A stretch of 64,000 nucleotides of DNA from Nothobranchius furzeri (Eukaryota; Chordata; Actinopteri; Cyprinodontiformes; Nothobranchiidae): NCBI RefSeq assembly GCF_043380555.1, contig NC_091746.1:40928965-40992964 (forward strand). The letters are read 5' to 3'. A model generated the notes under the pieces. That model was given only the letters and a program-made list of their open reading frames with translations, did not search any database and was not told where the DNA came from. Below are positions 23,951-34,844 of this stretch, piece by piece. The position numbers and the translations under genes were made by a program. Every line of letters begins with the position of its first letter. Positions within the stretch are counted from its first letter, which is position 1.

Positions 23951-25673
23951 GTATTCTTACAGATTACATTATGAGTCAAGTGATTTACAATGTCCTGATT
24001 TTGTTTCCCACTTCAGACCATTACCAGTCAAAACTTGAACATGATGTCATGCAGGTGCTAATTTGGATAAACTTTGTAGCCATCTTTAATGAAAGGAACT
24101 TGTCTTACTGATGATCTTTAAACATTTAAGACTCAAATATCTGGATATAAATGTTTGTAAATTCTGTCACAGACTCAGCTGTAAAACGTTATTCATTCTA
24201 TCACCTAATTTCTTTTTACAGTCAGGAATGTGGCTCACGTCAATGTACTTTGTGTTTTTCTGTGATGTGCAAACTGTTTCCTGTCTGTCTTTTACATTGT
24301 GGTGCTGGTTGTGCTGCTGCCCGTCTTTCCCAGAAAATGAGTTTTGATCTCAGGGGTCTTTCCATGTTCAGCAAAGGTTAAACGAAAATAAAAAATTGAG
24401 TTGACTCTAAACACTAACCATTTAGATGGTAACAGTTATTCTTCAAACAGCTGATACTGAAATTTCAGTGAGCACAATATTTTTTGACCTGCAATGACTT
24501 TCAGTCAGGTATCTGAATATAATATTATATTTTTCAGAAAAGCATCTAGTAAAAGCACTTTTGCCACCTGTAACTGTACATTTGCAGACTGATAGATATT
24601 GGTGTCTACATATTCAGTTGTCAAAAACCGGTAATGTTTCAAAAATGTTTCACTGCACAAACTCAGACTTTTGGTGCGTTGTCTGCATGCTAATGTCTTG
24701 TACACAGCAAGAGACACAAGTACTTGTACATGAATAAATAAAAACAAAAAAGAACAGTGTCCCAGCACACCATCACGTTTTGCAGTGCCGATAATGGTGT
24801 TTACCTGCTTTTTGGTCAGAGCTTTCGAAAGGTGCGCTTGCAATTTCGAGTACGAATGCACGAGTCTGAGAAACGGGATTTGCAAACAGAAATAATGTGC
24901 AAATCAAAATATCTGCATGCAAACATTGATTTCAGGGGGAAAGTTTTATGGCTGCGGAGAGCATGTGCTGCCTGCACAACACATGGGAACATGTCTATCT
25001 GAGTTCTAGCTCTTCTTATGTTAACACAAAGATATGGATTTATTGAATTTTATGAAAGTGCACAGCCACATTTGTGTTATCTGAAATTGAACAAACCAAC
25101 CAAATCATCAGAAAATAAACTAACAAGTAGAATTAGTACTTGTTTTTAAACAAAGTTGATTTGGAACACAATGTCCAACATGAACAATAATCACATGTTC
25201 CTGTCGATCTTGGTATTAGCAGTCATTGGTTTTTGCTAAATCTTTTTTTTTCTGAGGCTTCAGCTCAAACTCAGATAGTTAATTTGTGCTGCGGTTCACA
25301 ATCTGCTGCGTTTTTATGATCACAAACAGTGTCACAGATGGTCGAATCGTGACTGTTGCCGGTTTATGCAAATATAGTTAAAATGCAGGTTATTTGACTC
25401 TGTGGATAGACAGAAAAACATAGATCTGGTCACTTCAGAGCAGATGGCTGTATGACAAATCACCAAAATTTTAAAAAAAGAGACACGTGAGCCGGGAGAA
25501 AGACAGGAAATCTGAGGAATCCAGGGAGAGGAAACTGCATCTAAAAACAGTTTTAGATTAAACGTTTGCTGTTGCAGATATTACAAGAAAAGGAATGTAG
25601 ATTTTTGGCATCACATTCCTGGACTAAACTAATTAACTTCAGCTAGTTAAAACATAGCAACTTCTCATGTCAT
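23951..25673. other. No gene recognised
   Basis: Open frames up to about 125 codons occur on both strands, but they lack conserved motifs and show codon patterns like random AT-rich DNA. Confidence 0.45.
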
Positions 25674-26160
25674 GCAGGTGTCTCTTTCTGTTCCAATGCT
25701 ACTACATGTAATATTTTTAATTCATTAAGCCTACAATTTATTTTTACTCAGTAACGGATATGATTTAAAATATAGCGAATTACAATTCTTTTTTAAAAAC
25801 ATACTCAAGTAAAAGTAAAAGTACAGATTTCAAAAACGACTTAACAAGTATAAATAAACAAAAAAGCTACTCAATTACAGTAACATGAGTAAATGTAATT
25901 CATTACTTTCCACCTCTGGTGTCTTCAGTTTAGGTATTATTTCAGCCTTTCCAATGTTAATCAGCTGCTCCCGATAGTAAACCAGCTTGTTGCCATAGTT
26001 ACACATCATAACAAATGCTCAAAAAGTGAAAAAAGCAAAAAAATTGCAGTAAAAATCCTCCAAGCTTCACAGCACCAGAAACAGAAAAGTAAAATGTCCA
26101 AAAAATACAGTTTTTCTTGAGAAACTAGAAGAAAAAATGTCCAAGAAAAAACAAAACTTG
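25674..26160 (-). repeat. Dispersed repeat core, copy 1 (inverted relative to 35.6-36.1 kb)
   Basis: This 487-bp unit is the reverse complement of 35628-36117 at high similarity. It contains the block CCAGAGGTGGAAAGTAAT (minus, ends near 25918) followed by the spaced AAAGTAC/GTAATT motifs seen in many teleost nonautonomous hAT-like repeats. It also has a short open piece reading NKLVYTREQL-like residues in the other copy. Unlike copy 2 it lacks the 122-bp inverted arms. Confidence 0.8.
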
Positions 26161-26251
26161 CATATCGTCAACAGAGCTACTCCAACATGCAGCCACCCAG
26201 AGCAGCACAGTTCCAGAAAGTTCAGGCATCATGCCGCTGGGTTGATCCCCA

Positions 26252-26256
26252 AGGCC
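26252..26256. repeat. 5-bp target-site duplication of BEL element, left
   Basis: AGGCC directly precedes the 5' LTR and recurs directly after the 3' LTR at 34489-34493. Five bases is the usual duplication for BEL/Pao integrases. Confidence 0.9.
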
Positions 26257-27011
26257 TGTAAATAACCCAGATTATTTGTTTATTTGGTATTGTTTAGATA
26301 CTAATATCCATGAGTAATTCATGTTTTTGGGTTTACATGACTCTTATTTTGAAGTTCAGAACGCTGACTTCCGGTTTCGGATCTTCGTCAGTTTATCTTC
26401 ATGTAAATACTAAATAAACGGCTCACACTATATTAACTGCCAACGTTAATGCTCGTTATCTTGTTCTCTAACCCAAGGGCCCAACTTGTAAGCTTTATTT
26501 GGCAGAAATACGGCACCTTTAACTTATTAACGGAAGCAGGTTAGGCAGTTAGCTATCAGTTATGCGTTTACTGGTAACTACGCTGGTGCTCTTTTAACAC
26601 AGAGAGGGGAAGGATTTTGTTTTGCTTACCAGAAGGAAGTTAAGAAGAAGGTTAGAGTTTCCCATCCATCTTCAATTTAGCATCTAGCTGGAAGGCGAAC
26701 AGGTATGTTTATGAATGGTTTCTTGTTTACATTTATAAATATATTACTTATTTGTTAACAAGTTTCTGAGTGAACTAGCAGGCTAATGATAGCACATGCT
26801 TTGTCTTTTTTTTTTTTTGGTTCATTTAGCAAAGGTGGAACATGTTATATGACGGGAATGTTGATTTTCTTGTTTGTTTATGTTATAATTACAGCTCTTA
26901 CGATGCGTCTATGGTAATTTCATGAATAAATGGGTTGGAATACCCCACCATGGTCCATCCGTTATGATCATTGAGTGCATCGTCTGAATAAAGTCCGGCT
27001 GGAATGCTACA
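26257..27011 (+). repeat. BEL 5' LTR
   Basis: The 755-bp repeat begins TGTAAATAACCC and ends GGAATGCTACA. AATAAA at 26987-26992 lies 20 bp before the end and is the likely polyadenylation signal in the other LTR. Relative to the 3' LTR it keeps an extra TTTATGAATG (10 bp near 26707) and has slightly different T-run lengths. The LTR end plus leader, ACA|GTAAGAG, would also make a good splice donor; whether it is used is unknown. Confidence 0.96.
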
Positions 27012-27669
27012 GTAAGAGCTGCACCTTTATCATCCTGCTGCCACTCTGCTACACGGAACCACAAGGACAAGTCACGAAGCTGTGTTGCTACTCGACTGGT
27101 GTTGGTGACAGTCACTTCATCGAGCAACTTGGCATCATTTTCTGGGTCTTCTTCACGATCATCAGGCAGCTGGCTTAAAGGTGTGATGCGACGGTCAGAC
27201 AAGGTATTGAACATTTATTTTAATTGACAAAGAAAGAACATCAATTCTCATCAGCGGTGGTCAAGGAACATTAGGACATCAACTTCTGTGGACACTTACT
27301 TTGTTGAAACACTACGGACATAAAGTATTTGCGAGTAAAGGAACTTGTTTTGTGGCATTTACCACTGCCACTGTTTATTTTTTATTCTATGTAAAAAAAA
27401 GAAAAAAAGAAAAGAAAAAAGGTGTTTAATGTGTAACTGTACAGTCTTGATGGTGTATTGACTTGTGTTCAAAATAAGAGATTTACATTACCACATCAGT
27501 CAGCAACAAATAGTAGCTTACATTTATTATCTCATACATTTCATCTGAGCAGTGTGTTGGTTATCAGTTTCTGTTTTAGCTTGGCAAAAATTCTCTTATG
27601 TTAATGTAGTCTACAAGTCAGAGTGAACACAAGCAGCTCATCAACTAAGGTTTATTAAACAAAAAATAT
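27012..27669 (+). other. BEL leader (untranslated) region
   Basis: The region between the 5' LTR and the first Gag codon has no conserved domain. Short frames on both strands cross the LTR edge and are not credible genes. No 3'-tRNA complement beginning with TGG is placed at the LTR edge. Confidence 0.6.
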
Positions 27670-28424
27670 ATGAAGGAGTTGGAGAACCCCTCTTTACAAG
27701 CAGAGCTAGAGAATCAGATAGTCTGTCTGCAAAATGAAATCAGAAGACTTAAGGTGTCTCTTGAAAATTCACTAGAAACTACTGAGATTGCATCTTTAGA
27801 AAGGGAAATACAGAGCAAAGAGAAACTCTAAATAGCTTACAAGGCAAACTTAAAGAAAGCCTCCGACGCTCAACTCGAACAAGAGTACCGACTCCAAAAA
27901 TGCTCGAAATGCAACAGGAAGAGGCAAAGAAAAAGGAAAGAAAGTTCATTACAACCTACGAAAGATGGAAGATTCGGGCCCGAGAGTCAAGAGAGCAACT
28001 CAAATCAGACATTAGTAAAGGTGAGCTGGCATCCTTGATGGACGCTTTGGAGAAGGAGAAAGAGGCTGTGTTAAACACTTACTTCGAATTGCGAAGTCAC
28101 ATTACACCTTCTCCAAAATTAAGACGTCATGTTGACAGTTGTGATGCAGTTACAGCCGAAATTATGAAAGTTACCTATGAGAGGATGCCAGACATTGATG
28201 GAGATTATGATGCAGACCAAGTAAAATGCCATCTCAGGGAGCTACTTAAGAGCAGCTATGCACGCTCAATCTATGGATCTACTGCCTCTGGAGTAACAAG
28301 GTCAGTCTGCAGTCATGAAAGCATCAGGCTAACACTCAAACGAGTGGATGCAGCAGCAGAGCTAGCTGCTAAGGAGATTGAATTTGAAGGATTGCTGGAA
28401 GAAGAGCAACAAAGGGAAAAATAG
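27670..28424 (+). pseudogene. BEL Gag N-terminal part (frameshifted)
   Basis: Reading starts at ATG 27670 (MKELENPSLQAELENQ) with a Leu/Glu/Lys heptad pattern suggesting a coiled coil, then hits TAA at about 27829. The following reading, one base out, is open from TLNSLQGKLKESLRR through MLEMQQEEAKKKERK to TAG 28422-28424. It is rich in charged residues and probably is the structural N-terminal half of Gag, involved in particle assembly. It ends EEEQQREK, and the next frame continues naturally with IEEQQRQMEVEKRR, so the stop follows a one-base loss in the A-run 28417-28421. Both shifts are in the same direction, as expected from single-base deletions. Confidence 0.85.
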
Positions 28425-28441
28425 AGGAGCAACAGAGACAA

Positions 28442-31400
28442 ATGGAAGTAGAAAAGCGCAGACTTGAACGCCTTCAAGCAGAAAATAACTTAAAGGCTGC
28501 CCGGGCCAGATTGCAAGTCTACAGCCAGGGAGCCTCACAGAAAGGCAGTCTCCATTCAGCCAACAGTTCAGTTGGAAGTCATCATGGCCCCCCTACTGTC
28601 AGCCATCCAGCTCCCGATGTCACGGCATCACCATCTGATGTAAATGTGTTATCCCTCACTCAAGCCTTACAAGACAGTATGGCACTAAACAGACTTCCAG
28701 TACCAGAGCCATCTGTTTTTAATGGTGATCCCATTCAATTCATTGAATGGAAAACTTCCTTCATGACACTTATAGACAAAAAGGCCATCTCCCCAGCAGA
28801 CAAGCTTTATTATTTAAGGAAGTATGTTGGCGGCCCAGCTCGTAAAACACTGGAAGGAATTTTCTATAGAAATGACAGCGACGCTTACAAGGATGCGTGG
28901 AACAAACTAGATAACAGATATGGCCAAACCTTCATTATACAGAGAGCCTTCAGGGATAAGCTTGCCGACTGGCCAAAGATCCAACCAAGGGATGCAGAAG
29001 GATTAAGAGACTTCTCAGATTTCTTGAACGCCTGTCAAGATGCGATGACACATGTGAAGAGTCTCGAAATTCTGAATGACTGTGAAGAGAATAAAAAGCT
29101 GGTCCTCAAACTACCAGAGTGGATGGCATCTCACTGGAACAGGAAGGTTACTGAAGCCCTAAAGAACACTAAGGAATTCCCTAGTTTTAAAGACTTTGCC
29201 TCATTTATGGCTATGGAGGCAGAGATTGCTTGCAATCCCATCACCTCAGCCTATGCCCTCCGCAGCTCTGAGTCAAGCACTACAAAACAAAGCAGCAGGG
29301 AACCTAAGAGGAACAAGGCAAGCGTTCTGAACACTCAGGCTGAGACAGAGAGCGAGAAGCTGAAGCCAGTTAAAGGAGAAGAAAGGCCCCCATGTGCCTT
29401 CTGTCAAAACAATCAGCACAGACTACATGCATGTCCCAAATTTATCACTAAAACGCTGAAAGACAGACGAGAGTTTGTCAAGGAACATAATCTCTGCTAT
29501 GGCTGCACCAAACCCGGACATAGTGCAAAGGACTGCAGACATCGACATTCATGCAACACATGCAAGGGTAAACATCCCACTTGTTTACACGATAACAACT
29601 ATGTAAAGAAGGAAATGGTCCTGCCACAGGAGACCGCTATTCCAAGCAACGATGTCCAGACTGAGGCTGCTGCATCCTCAATGTCAGTGAATACTGGACA
29701 GTCAACCAACACGTCAATGATTGTGCCTGTATGGGTGTCAACAAATGATACAGGAAGAGAAAAATTAGTTTACGCCCTGCTGGACACACAAAGCGACACA
29801 ACATTTGTTGACCAGGAACTGAGCATTGCTCTAAAGGCAGAGTCCTGGCCAGTCAAACTGAGGTTAACGACTATGATCGGACGTGACACGATCGTAAAAA
29901 GCCAAAGGGTTTCTGGTCTTCGTGTGCGAGGTTATCGCTCCTCTCTCCTCATCGATCTTCCTCCCACTTATACCAAAGATTGTATACCAGTAAACAGAGA
30001 CCATATCCCAACATGCGAAACAGCCAAAAAATGGAATCATCTCTCCGAAATCGTAGATGAGATGCCACCTTTGCAGGATTGTGAGGTTGGTCTATTGATA
30101 GGATATAATTGTGCACGGGCAATGGCAACAAGAGACGTAATATCCGGAAGAAACGAAGAGCCTTATGCAGTTCGTATCGACTTAGGATGGAGCATAGTTG
30201 GTGGTTTGTCACCATGCCTGTATGCTTCAAGTACAATAGGACAGTGCTTTAGGGTTGCTGTCAAGGAGGTCCCTTCAGTCACCCCAGCAGATGCCATTCG
30301 TATTCTGGAGTCTGACTTTAAGGATGCAAAGGAAGATAGAAAACCAGTGTCACAGGATGACATCCTGTTCCTGGACAAAATGAAGAACAACATTAAAAGG
30401 AACAGTCAAGGTCATTACGAGATGCCGCTACCCCTTAAGGAGAGGCCTACATTACCTGACAACAAACAGCTTGCCATCATGTGTTTGAGCCATCTAAAGA
30501 GGAAACTGTTAAGGGATGAAAGGTACAAGGAACAGTATGTCAAGTTCATGGAGGAGGTCATAGAGAAAGGTGATGCAGAGGAGGTCCATGATGAAGGGAA
30601 GGAGGGAGAGAAATGGTACATACCACATCATGGTGTATATCATGCCAAGAAGCCAGATAAACTGCGCATAGTATTCGACTGTTCTGCCAAGTACAAGGGA
30701 AACAGTCTAAACGATCATCTGCTCACTGGTCCAGACCTGATGAACAATCTCAATGGTGTTCTCCTTCACTTCCGGCTGCATTCTACCGCATTGATGTGTG
30801 ATATTGAAAAAATGTTTCATCAATTTCACATGAGGAACTCGGACCAGGATTATCTGCGCTTCCTTTGGTGGAAGAAAGGAGATCTCAGTGCACAGCCCCA
30901 AGAATACCGGATGAGGGTTCATATCTTTGGTGCAGCCTCATCGCCTGGCTGTGCAAACTATGGCTTGAAGCACCTGGCCACAGAACACAAAGACCTATAC
31001 CCAGTAGTTTCTCTGTTCATCATGAAAGATTTTTATGTTGATGATGGGATCACAAGTACAGATGGCTCAGACAAGGCTATTCAGTTGGCGGAAGAAGCCA
31101 GAAGACTTTGTGCCCTAGGTGGTCTTAGGCTTCACAAATTTGTGTCCAATGACAGAGCGGTTTTGGAAAGCATACCATCCTCTGAACGTGTAGCAGACAT
31201 TAAAGGCCTCGATCTTACATTTGACAATATACCTTCAGAGAGAGCATTGGGTATCCAATGGCACATTAAATCAGACTGCCTGAAGTTTAACATCAATCTC
31301 AAAGACCAGCCTGCAACACGCCGAGGCATTTTGTCGACAGTTGCCTCCCTATACGATCCCTTAGGGTTTGTAGCGCCCTTTTTGCTCATAGGAAAGGGAG

Positions 31401-33418
31401 TGCTGCAAGAAATTTGCCGCCATGGAACAGGCTGGGATGACCGGCTGACCAACGAACTTCGTCCACGGTGGGAGAGATGGAAAAAGGACCTTACCAATCT
31501 GGAAAAGATAAACATACCCTGCAGTTATGCACCGACAGGCTTTGGAAAGGTAACAAAACGTGAGTTACACCACTTCTCCGATGCAAGCACAATTGGCTAT
31601 GGACCGTGTTCGTATCTGCGACTTAGAAATGAAAAGGGAGACATCCACTGTGCCCTAATCATGGCAAAGTCTCGCGTTGCTCCAACAAAGGTCACCACGA
31701 TCCCAAGATTAGAGTTAACCGCTGCAGTTATCTCAGTGAAAACTAGTAATGTTCTGAAGGAGGAGCTGGGATGTGCTGACATCGAGGAGTATTTCTGGAC
31801 CGATTCCAAGGTCATCCTTGGGTACATCAACAATGAGGCTCGGCGTTTCCACACGTTTGTGGCCAACCGTATCCAGAAAATACATCTCAACACAACTCAA
31901 GGGCAATGGAGATACGTACCTACCAACCAAAATCCTGCGGATCATGCCTCTAGGGGCCTCTTCATCAATGAGCTGATAACATCGAACTGGTTCACTGGTC
32001 CCACGTTTTTATGGGAAAGGGAAATCGGCTTCTCTGAGGAAGTGATCTCAGACTTACCAGTGGGAGATCCAGAAGTGAAAGAAGCTCGGACCCTAATCAC
32101 AGAAACCAGAGAACAGGACTCTCTTACAAATTGGCTGTCAAGATTCTCATCCTGGAATCGGGCCGTTCGTGCTGTGGCACATATCCTCCGACGAATCAAC
32201 AAGGATAAATCAAATGGTCTCTCAACAGTGAAGGAAAGAGAAGATGCGGAGTGTTTCATTATCAAAGACCTGCAGAGACAAACATATTCAGAAGAGTTGA
32301 CGCTACTGAAGAAGGATTGTCAGTTGCCACCTCACAACAAGCTGCATCGCCTCAACGCATTCTTGGATAATGATGGTTTAATCAAGGTAGGAGGACGACT
32401 CTGTGACTCAAATCTCCCTCACGCAGTCAAACACCCTATGATCATTCCAAAGGAACATCACATCACGAAGATGATCATAGCACACTGTCATGAAAGGGCC
32501 AAACATCAAGGCAAGGGGATGACCATCAACGTGATCAGGACAAAGGGTTACTGGATACCAGAAATTGGCAGGGCTGTTGCATCACATCTTCGCCAATGTG
32601 TGATTTGTCAAAAGTTCCGGAGGCATACAGAAGAACAAAAAATGGCTGATCTCCCTCCAGAGCGTATGAATCCATCTCCACCCTTTACATACTGTGGAAT
32701 GGACTGCTTTGGACCCTTTTACAGCAGGCAAGGACGCAGTGTACGCAAGAGATATGGACTTCTTTTTACCTGTTTCTCCTCTAGAGCCATTCATATTGAA
32801 ATGCTGGAGGACCTGTCAACAGACTCCCTCATAATTGGACTGCGCTGTTTCATTGCCATACGTGGAACAGTGCGCCAGATTAAATCTGACCAAGGCAGCA
32901 ACTTCCTAGGTGCCAAAAATGAACTGAAGGAAGCTCTCAAGGAAGTAGACGGTGACAAACTGGCAAACTTTCTCTCTGATAATCAGTGTGACTTCATCCT
33001 GAATGCTCCTAGTTCCAGCCATGTTGGTGGAGTTTGGGAGCGTCAAATCAGAACAGTCAGGAGTGTACTCAACTCGACTCTCTCTCTCTCTCCTAGAAGT
33101 CTCTCAGATGCTTCTCTCCGAGCCTTCTTCTATGAAGCAATGACGATAGTTAATGGTCGTCCTCTCACTGTTGACAACCTCAACGATCCCAACAGTCTTG
33201 AGCCACTCACACCCAACCACTTACTTACCTTGAAGACTACTATAGCCCTTCCGTCCCCCGGCAAGTTTGTCAGGGAAGACACGCGAAAAGGAGATGGCGC
33301 CACATACAATACTTGGTCGAGCAGTTCTGGAGCCGTTGGCGGAAAGAGTATTTGTCAAACATTGCCCTCAGACAACGCTGGCACACCCCGAAGAGAAACC
33401 TGCAGTTGGGAGATATAG
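28442..33418 (+). CDS. BEL Gag-Pol polyprotein (main open frame)
   Basis: This 1658-codon frame carries most of the element's proteins. Visible in order: a DUF1759-type Gag block (NGDPIQFIEWKTSF, about residue 94); cysteine-rich knuckles including CYGCTKPGHSAKDC (about 352); an aspartic protease with LDTQSDTTF (about 447), Gln replacing the usual Gly as in some BEL relatives; reverse transcriptase with IVFDCSAKYKG, CDIEKMFHQFH and catalytic FYVDDG (about 865); RNase H beginning HFSDAS (about 1042); an integrase zinc finger (HCHERAKHQGK, CVICQKF, about 1347); and the DDE core with YCGMDCFGPF (about 1419), SDQGSNF (about 1480) and VWERQIR (about 1531). All catalytic acids I can check are present. 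True translation starts upstream in Gag. The frame runs out of register near 33285 and stops at 33418 before the C-terminal domain. Confidence 0.95.
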   Translation: MEVEKRRLERLQAENNLKAARARLQVYSQGASQKGSLHSANSSVGSHHGPPTVSHPAPDVTASPSDVNVLSLTQALQDSMALNRLPVPEPSVFNGDPIQFIEWKTSFMTLIDKKAISPADKLYYLRKYVGGPARKTLEGIFYRNDSDAYKDAWNKLDNRYGQTFIIQRAFRDKLADWPKIQPRDAEGLRDFSDFLNACQDAMTHVKSLEILNDCEENKKLVLKLPEWMASHWNRKVTEALKNTKEFPSFKDFASFMAMEAEIACNPITSAYALRSSESSTTKQSSREPKRNKASVLNTQAETESEKLKPVKGEERPPCAFCQNNQHRLHACPKFITKTLKDRREFVKEHNLCYGCTKPGHSAKDCRHRHSCNTCKGKHPTCLHDNNYVKKEMVLPQETAIPSNDVQTEAAASSMSVNTGQSTNTSMIVPVWVSTNDTGREKLVYALLDTQSDTTFVDQELSIALKAESWPVKLRLTTMIGRDTIVKSQRVSGLRVRGYRSSLLIDLPPTYTKDCIPVNRDHIPTCETAKKWNHLSEIVDEMPPLQDCEVGLLIGYNCARAMATRDVISGRNEEPYAVRIDLGWSIVGGLSPCLYASSTIGQCFRVAVKEVPSVTPADAIRILESDFKDAKEDRKPVSQDDILFLDKMKNNIKRNSQGHYEMPLPLKERPTLPDNKQLAIMCLSHLKRKLLRDERYKEQYVKFMEEVIEKGDAEEVHDEGKEGEKWYIPHHGVYHAKKPDKLRIVFDCSAKYKGNSLNDHLLTGPDLMNNLNGVLLHFRLHSTALMCDIEKMFHQFHMRNSDQDYLRFLWWKKGDLSAQPQEYRMRVHIFGAASSPGCANYGLKHLATEHKDLYPVVSLFIMKDFYVDDGITSTDGSDKAIQLAEEARRLCALGGLRLHKFVSNDRAVLESIPSSERVADIKGLDLTFDNIPSERALGIQWHIKSDCLKFNINLKDQPATRRGILSTVASLYDPLGFVAPFLLIGKGVLQEICRHGTGWDDRLTNELRPRWERWKKDLTNLEKINIPCSYAPTGFGKVTKRELHHFSDASTIGYGPCSYLRLRNEKGDIHCALIMAKSRVAPTKVTTIPRLELTAAVISVKTSNVLKEELGCADIEEYFWTDSKVILGYINNEARRFHTFVANRIQKIHLNTTQGQWRYVPTNQNPADHASRGLFINELITSNWFTGPTFLWEREIGFSEEVISDLPVGDPEVKEARTLITETREQDSLTNWLSRFSSWNRAVRAVAHILRRINKDKSNGLSTVKEREDAECFIIKDLQRQTYSEELTLLKKDCQLPPHNKLHRLNAFLDNDGLIKVGGRLCDSNLPHAVKHPMIIPKEHHITKMIIAHCHERAKHQGKGMTINVIRTKGYWIPEIGRAVASHLRQCVICQKFRRHTEEQKMADLPPERMNPSPPFTYCGMDCFGPFYSRQGRSVRKRYGLLFTCFSSRAIHIEMLEDLSTDSLIIGLRCFIAIRGTVRQIKSDQGSNFLGAKNELKEALKEVDGDKLANFLSDNQCDFILNAPSSSHVGGVWERQIRTVRSVLNSTLSLSPRSLSDASLRAFFYEAMTIVNGRPLTVDNLNDPNSLEPLTPNHLLTLKTTIALPSPGKFVREDTRKGDGATYNTWSSSSGAVGGKSICQTLPSDNAGTPRRETCSWEI

Positions 33419-33624
33419 TCATGATGAAGGATGAAGGTTTACCTAGAAATGAATGGAGGCTGGCCAGAGTCGTACAAGCTACAAAGAACAGAGATGGACT
33501 TGTTAGGAGAGTAAAGATATGCTTAGGTGACAATAAACTAGGTAAAAATGGTGAACGTCTCACCAAGCAGTCAGTGCTTGAACGACCAGTTCAGAAACTG
33601 GTCTTGTTGTTACACGGTGACTAG
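33286..33624 (+). pseudogene. BEL Pol C-terminal DUF5641-type segment, out of frame
   Basis: In the frame one base back from the main frame, RRRWRHIQYLVEQFWSRW is followed by RKEYL and then LQLGDIVMMKDEGLPRNEW with a final stop at 33622-33624. This is the conserved C-terminal domain after BEL integrases. The main frame is lost around REDT (33282-33290), so a one-base deletion separates it from the rest of Pol. Confidence 0.9.
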
Positions 33625-33742
33625 TTCAGTTTTTTCTTTCTTTTTTTTGCACAGTAGACCTTTTGTTTGTGTTTGCAAATCATTTGTGTTCTTTCTTCCT
33701 ATGATGAAGGAATTTATATTTGGAACAAATGATTGGTGGGAG

Positions 33743-34488
33743 TGTAAATAACCCAGATTATTTGTTTATTTTGGTATTGTTTAGATACTAATATCCATGA
33801 GTAATTCATGTTTTTGGGTTTACATGACTCTTATTTTGAAGTTCAGAACGCTGACTTCCGGTTTCGGATCTTCGTCAGTTTATCTTCATGTAAATACTAA
33901 ATAAACGGCTCACACTATATTAACTGCCAACGTTAATGCTCGTTATCTTGTTCTCTAACCCAAGGGCCCAACTTGTAAGCTTTATTTGGCAGAAATACGG
34001 CACCTTTAACTTATTAACGGAAGCAGGTTAGGCAGTTAGCTAATCAGTTATGCGTTTACTGGTAACTACGCTGGTGCTCTTTTAACACGGAGAGGGGAAG
34101 GATTTTGTTTTGCTTACCAGAAGGAAGTTAAGAAGAAGGTTAGAGTTTCCCATCCATCTTCAATTTAGCATCTAGCTGGAAGGCGAACAGGTATGGTTTC
34201 TTGTTTACATTTATAAATATATTACTTATTTGTTAACAAGTTTCTGAGTGAACTAGCAGGCTAATGATAGCACATGCTTTGTCTTTTTTTTTTTTGGTTC
34301 ATTTAGCAAAGGTGGAACATGTTATATGATGGGAATGTTGATTTTCTTGTTTGTTTATGTTATAATTACAGCTCTTACGATGTGTCTATGGTAATTTCAT
34401 GAATAAATGGGTTGGAATACCCCACCACGGTCCATCCGTTATGATCATTGAGTGCATCGTCTGAATAAAGTCCGGCTGGAATGCTACA
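33743..34488 (+). repeat. BEL 3' LTR
   Basis: The 746-bp repeat begins TGTAAATAACCC, ends GAATGCTACA and carries AATAAA near 34463. It differs from the 5' LTR by four transitions, one 10-bp gap and small homopolymer indels. Confidence 0.96.
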
Positions 34489-34493
34489 AGGCC
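34489..34493. repeat. 5-bp target-site duplication of BEL element, right
   Basis: AGGCC repeats 26252-26256 exactly. Confidence 0.9.
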
Positions 34494-34639
34494 GCCTACC
34501 TATGCTGACAGGACCTATCATCATTTGTCAGGTAACACCAGGGCTGACTCAATTTGGTGCCCCAGGCTTGATTTATCCTTGGTGCTCCCCGTCCTTGGAA
34601 CATGCACGCATGCACACACTGCATCCCCACAAACACACA

Positions 34640-34800
34640 CACAGACTCGCAATGATCAGAATGATCAGACATTTTAAACTCTCATTTAAATCCTCTAGAC
34701 TTTCATTGAAATCACTTTTAGCTTCTTCTATTGCTTTAATACAGCGCTTTGTGATTTATATCTGTGAAAGGCGCTATATAAATAAACTTTTACTTACTTA
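34640..34800 (+). repeat. L2-like LINE 3' end fragment
   Basis: CAGCGCTTTGTGATTTATAT is followed shortly by GGCGCTATATAAATAAACTT and a (TTAC)n tail. This is the hallmark of L2-clade 3' ends. Only the untranslated tail is present. Confidence 0.65.
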
Positions 34801-34844
34801 CTTACTTTAATAAACTCCCCTTTCTCTTCCTGTAGATTCTCTCT

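Larger units (their letters stand above)
26257..34488 (+). mobile_element. Complete BEL/Pao LTR retrotransposon
   Basis: This is an 8232-bp element with two near-identical LTRs, a 5-bp target duplication, a 658-bp leader and gag-pol in the order gag, aspartic protease, reverse transcriptase, RNase H, integrase. Protease-RT-RNaseH-integrase order and the DUF1759/DUF1758/DUF5641-type blocks identify the BEL/Pao group; no envelope frame is present. LTRs differ at four substitutions, all transitions, over about 745 bp plus a 10-bp and a few one- or two-base indels, so insertion looks recent. Three apparent one-base losses break the coding frame near 27824, 28419 and 33285. A polypurine stretch (GGTGGGAG, 33735-33742) abuts the 3' LTR. 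I could not identify a convincing primer-binding site after the 5' LTR. Confidence 0.95.

Noticed and set aside
27012..27040. A tRNA primer-binding site directly after the 5' LTR
   Set aside because: The bases after the LTR do not begin with TGG or match a tRNA 3' end that I can name.
26909..27214. 101-codon antisense frame across the 5' LTR edge
   Set aside because: It crosses the LTR-leader boundary of the BEL element and has no homologous continuation at the 3' LTR.
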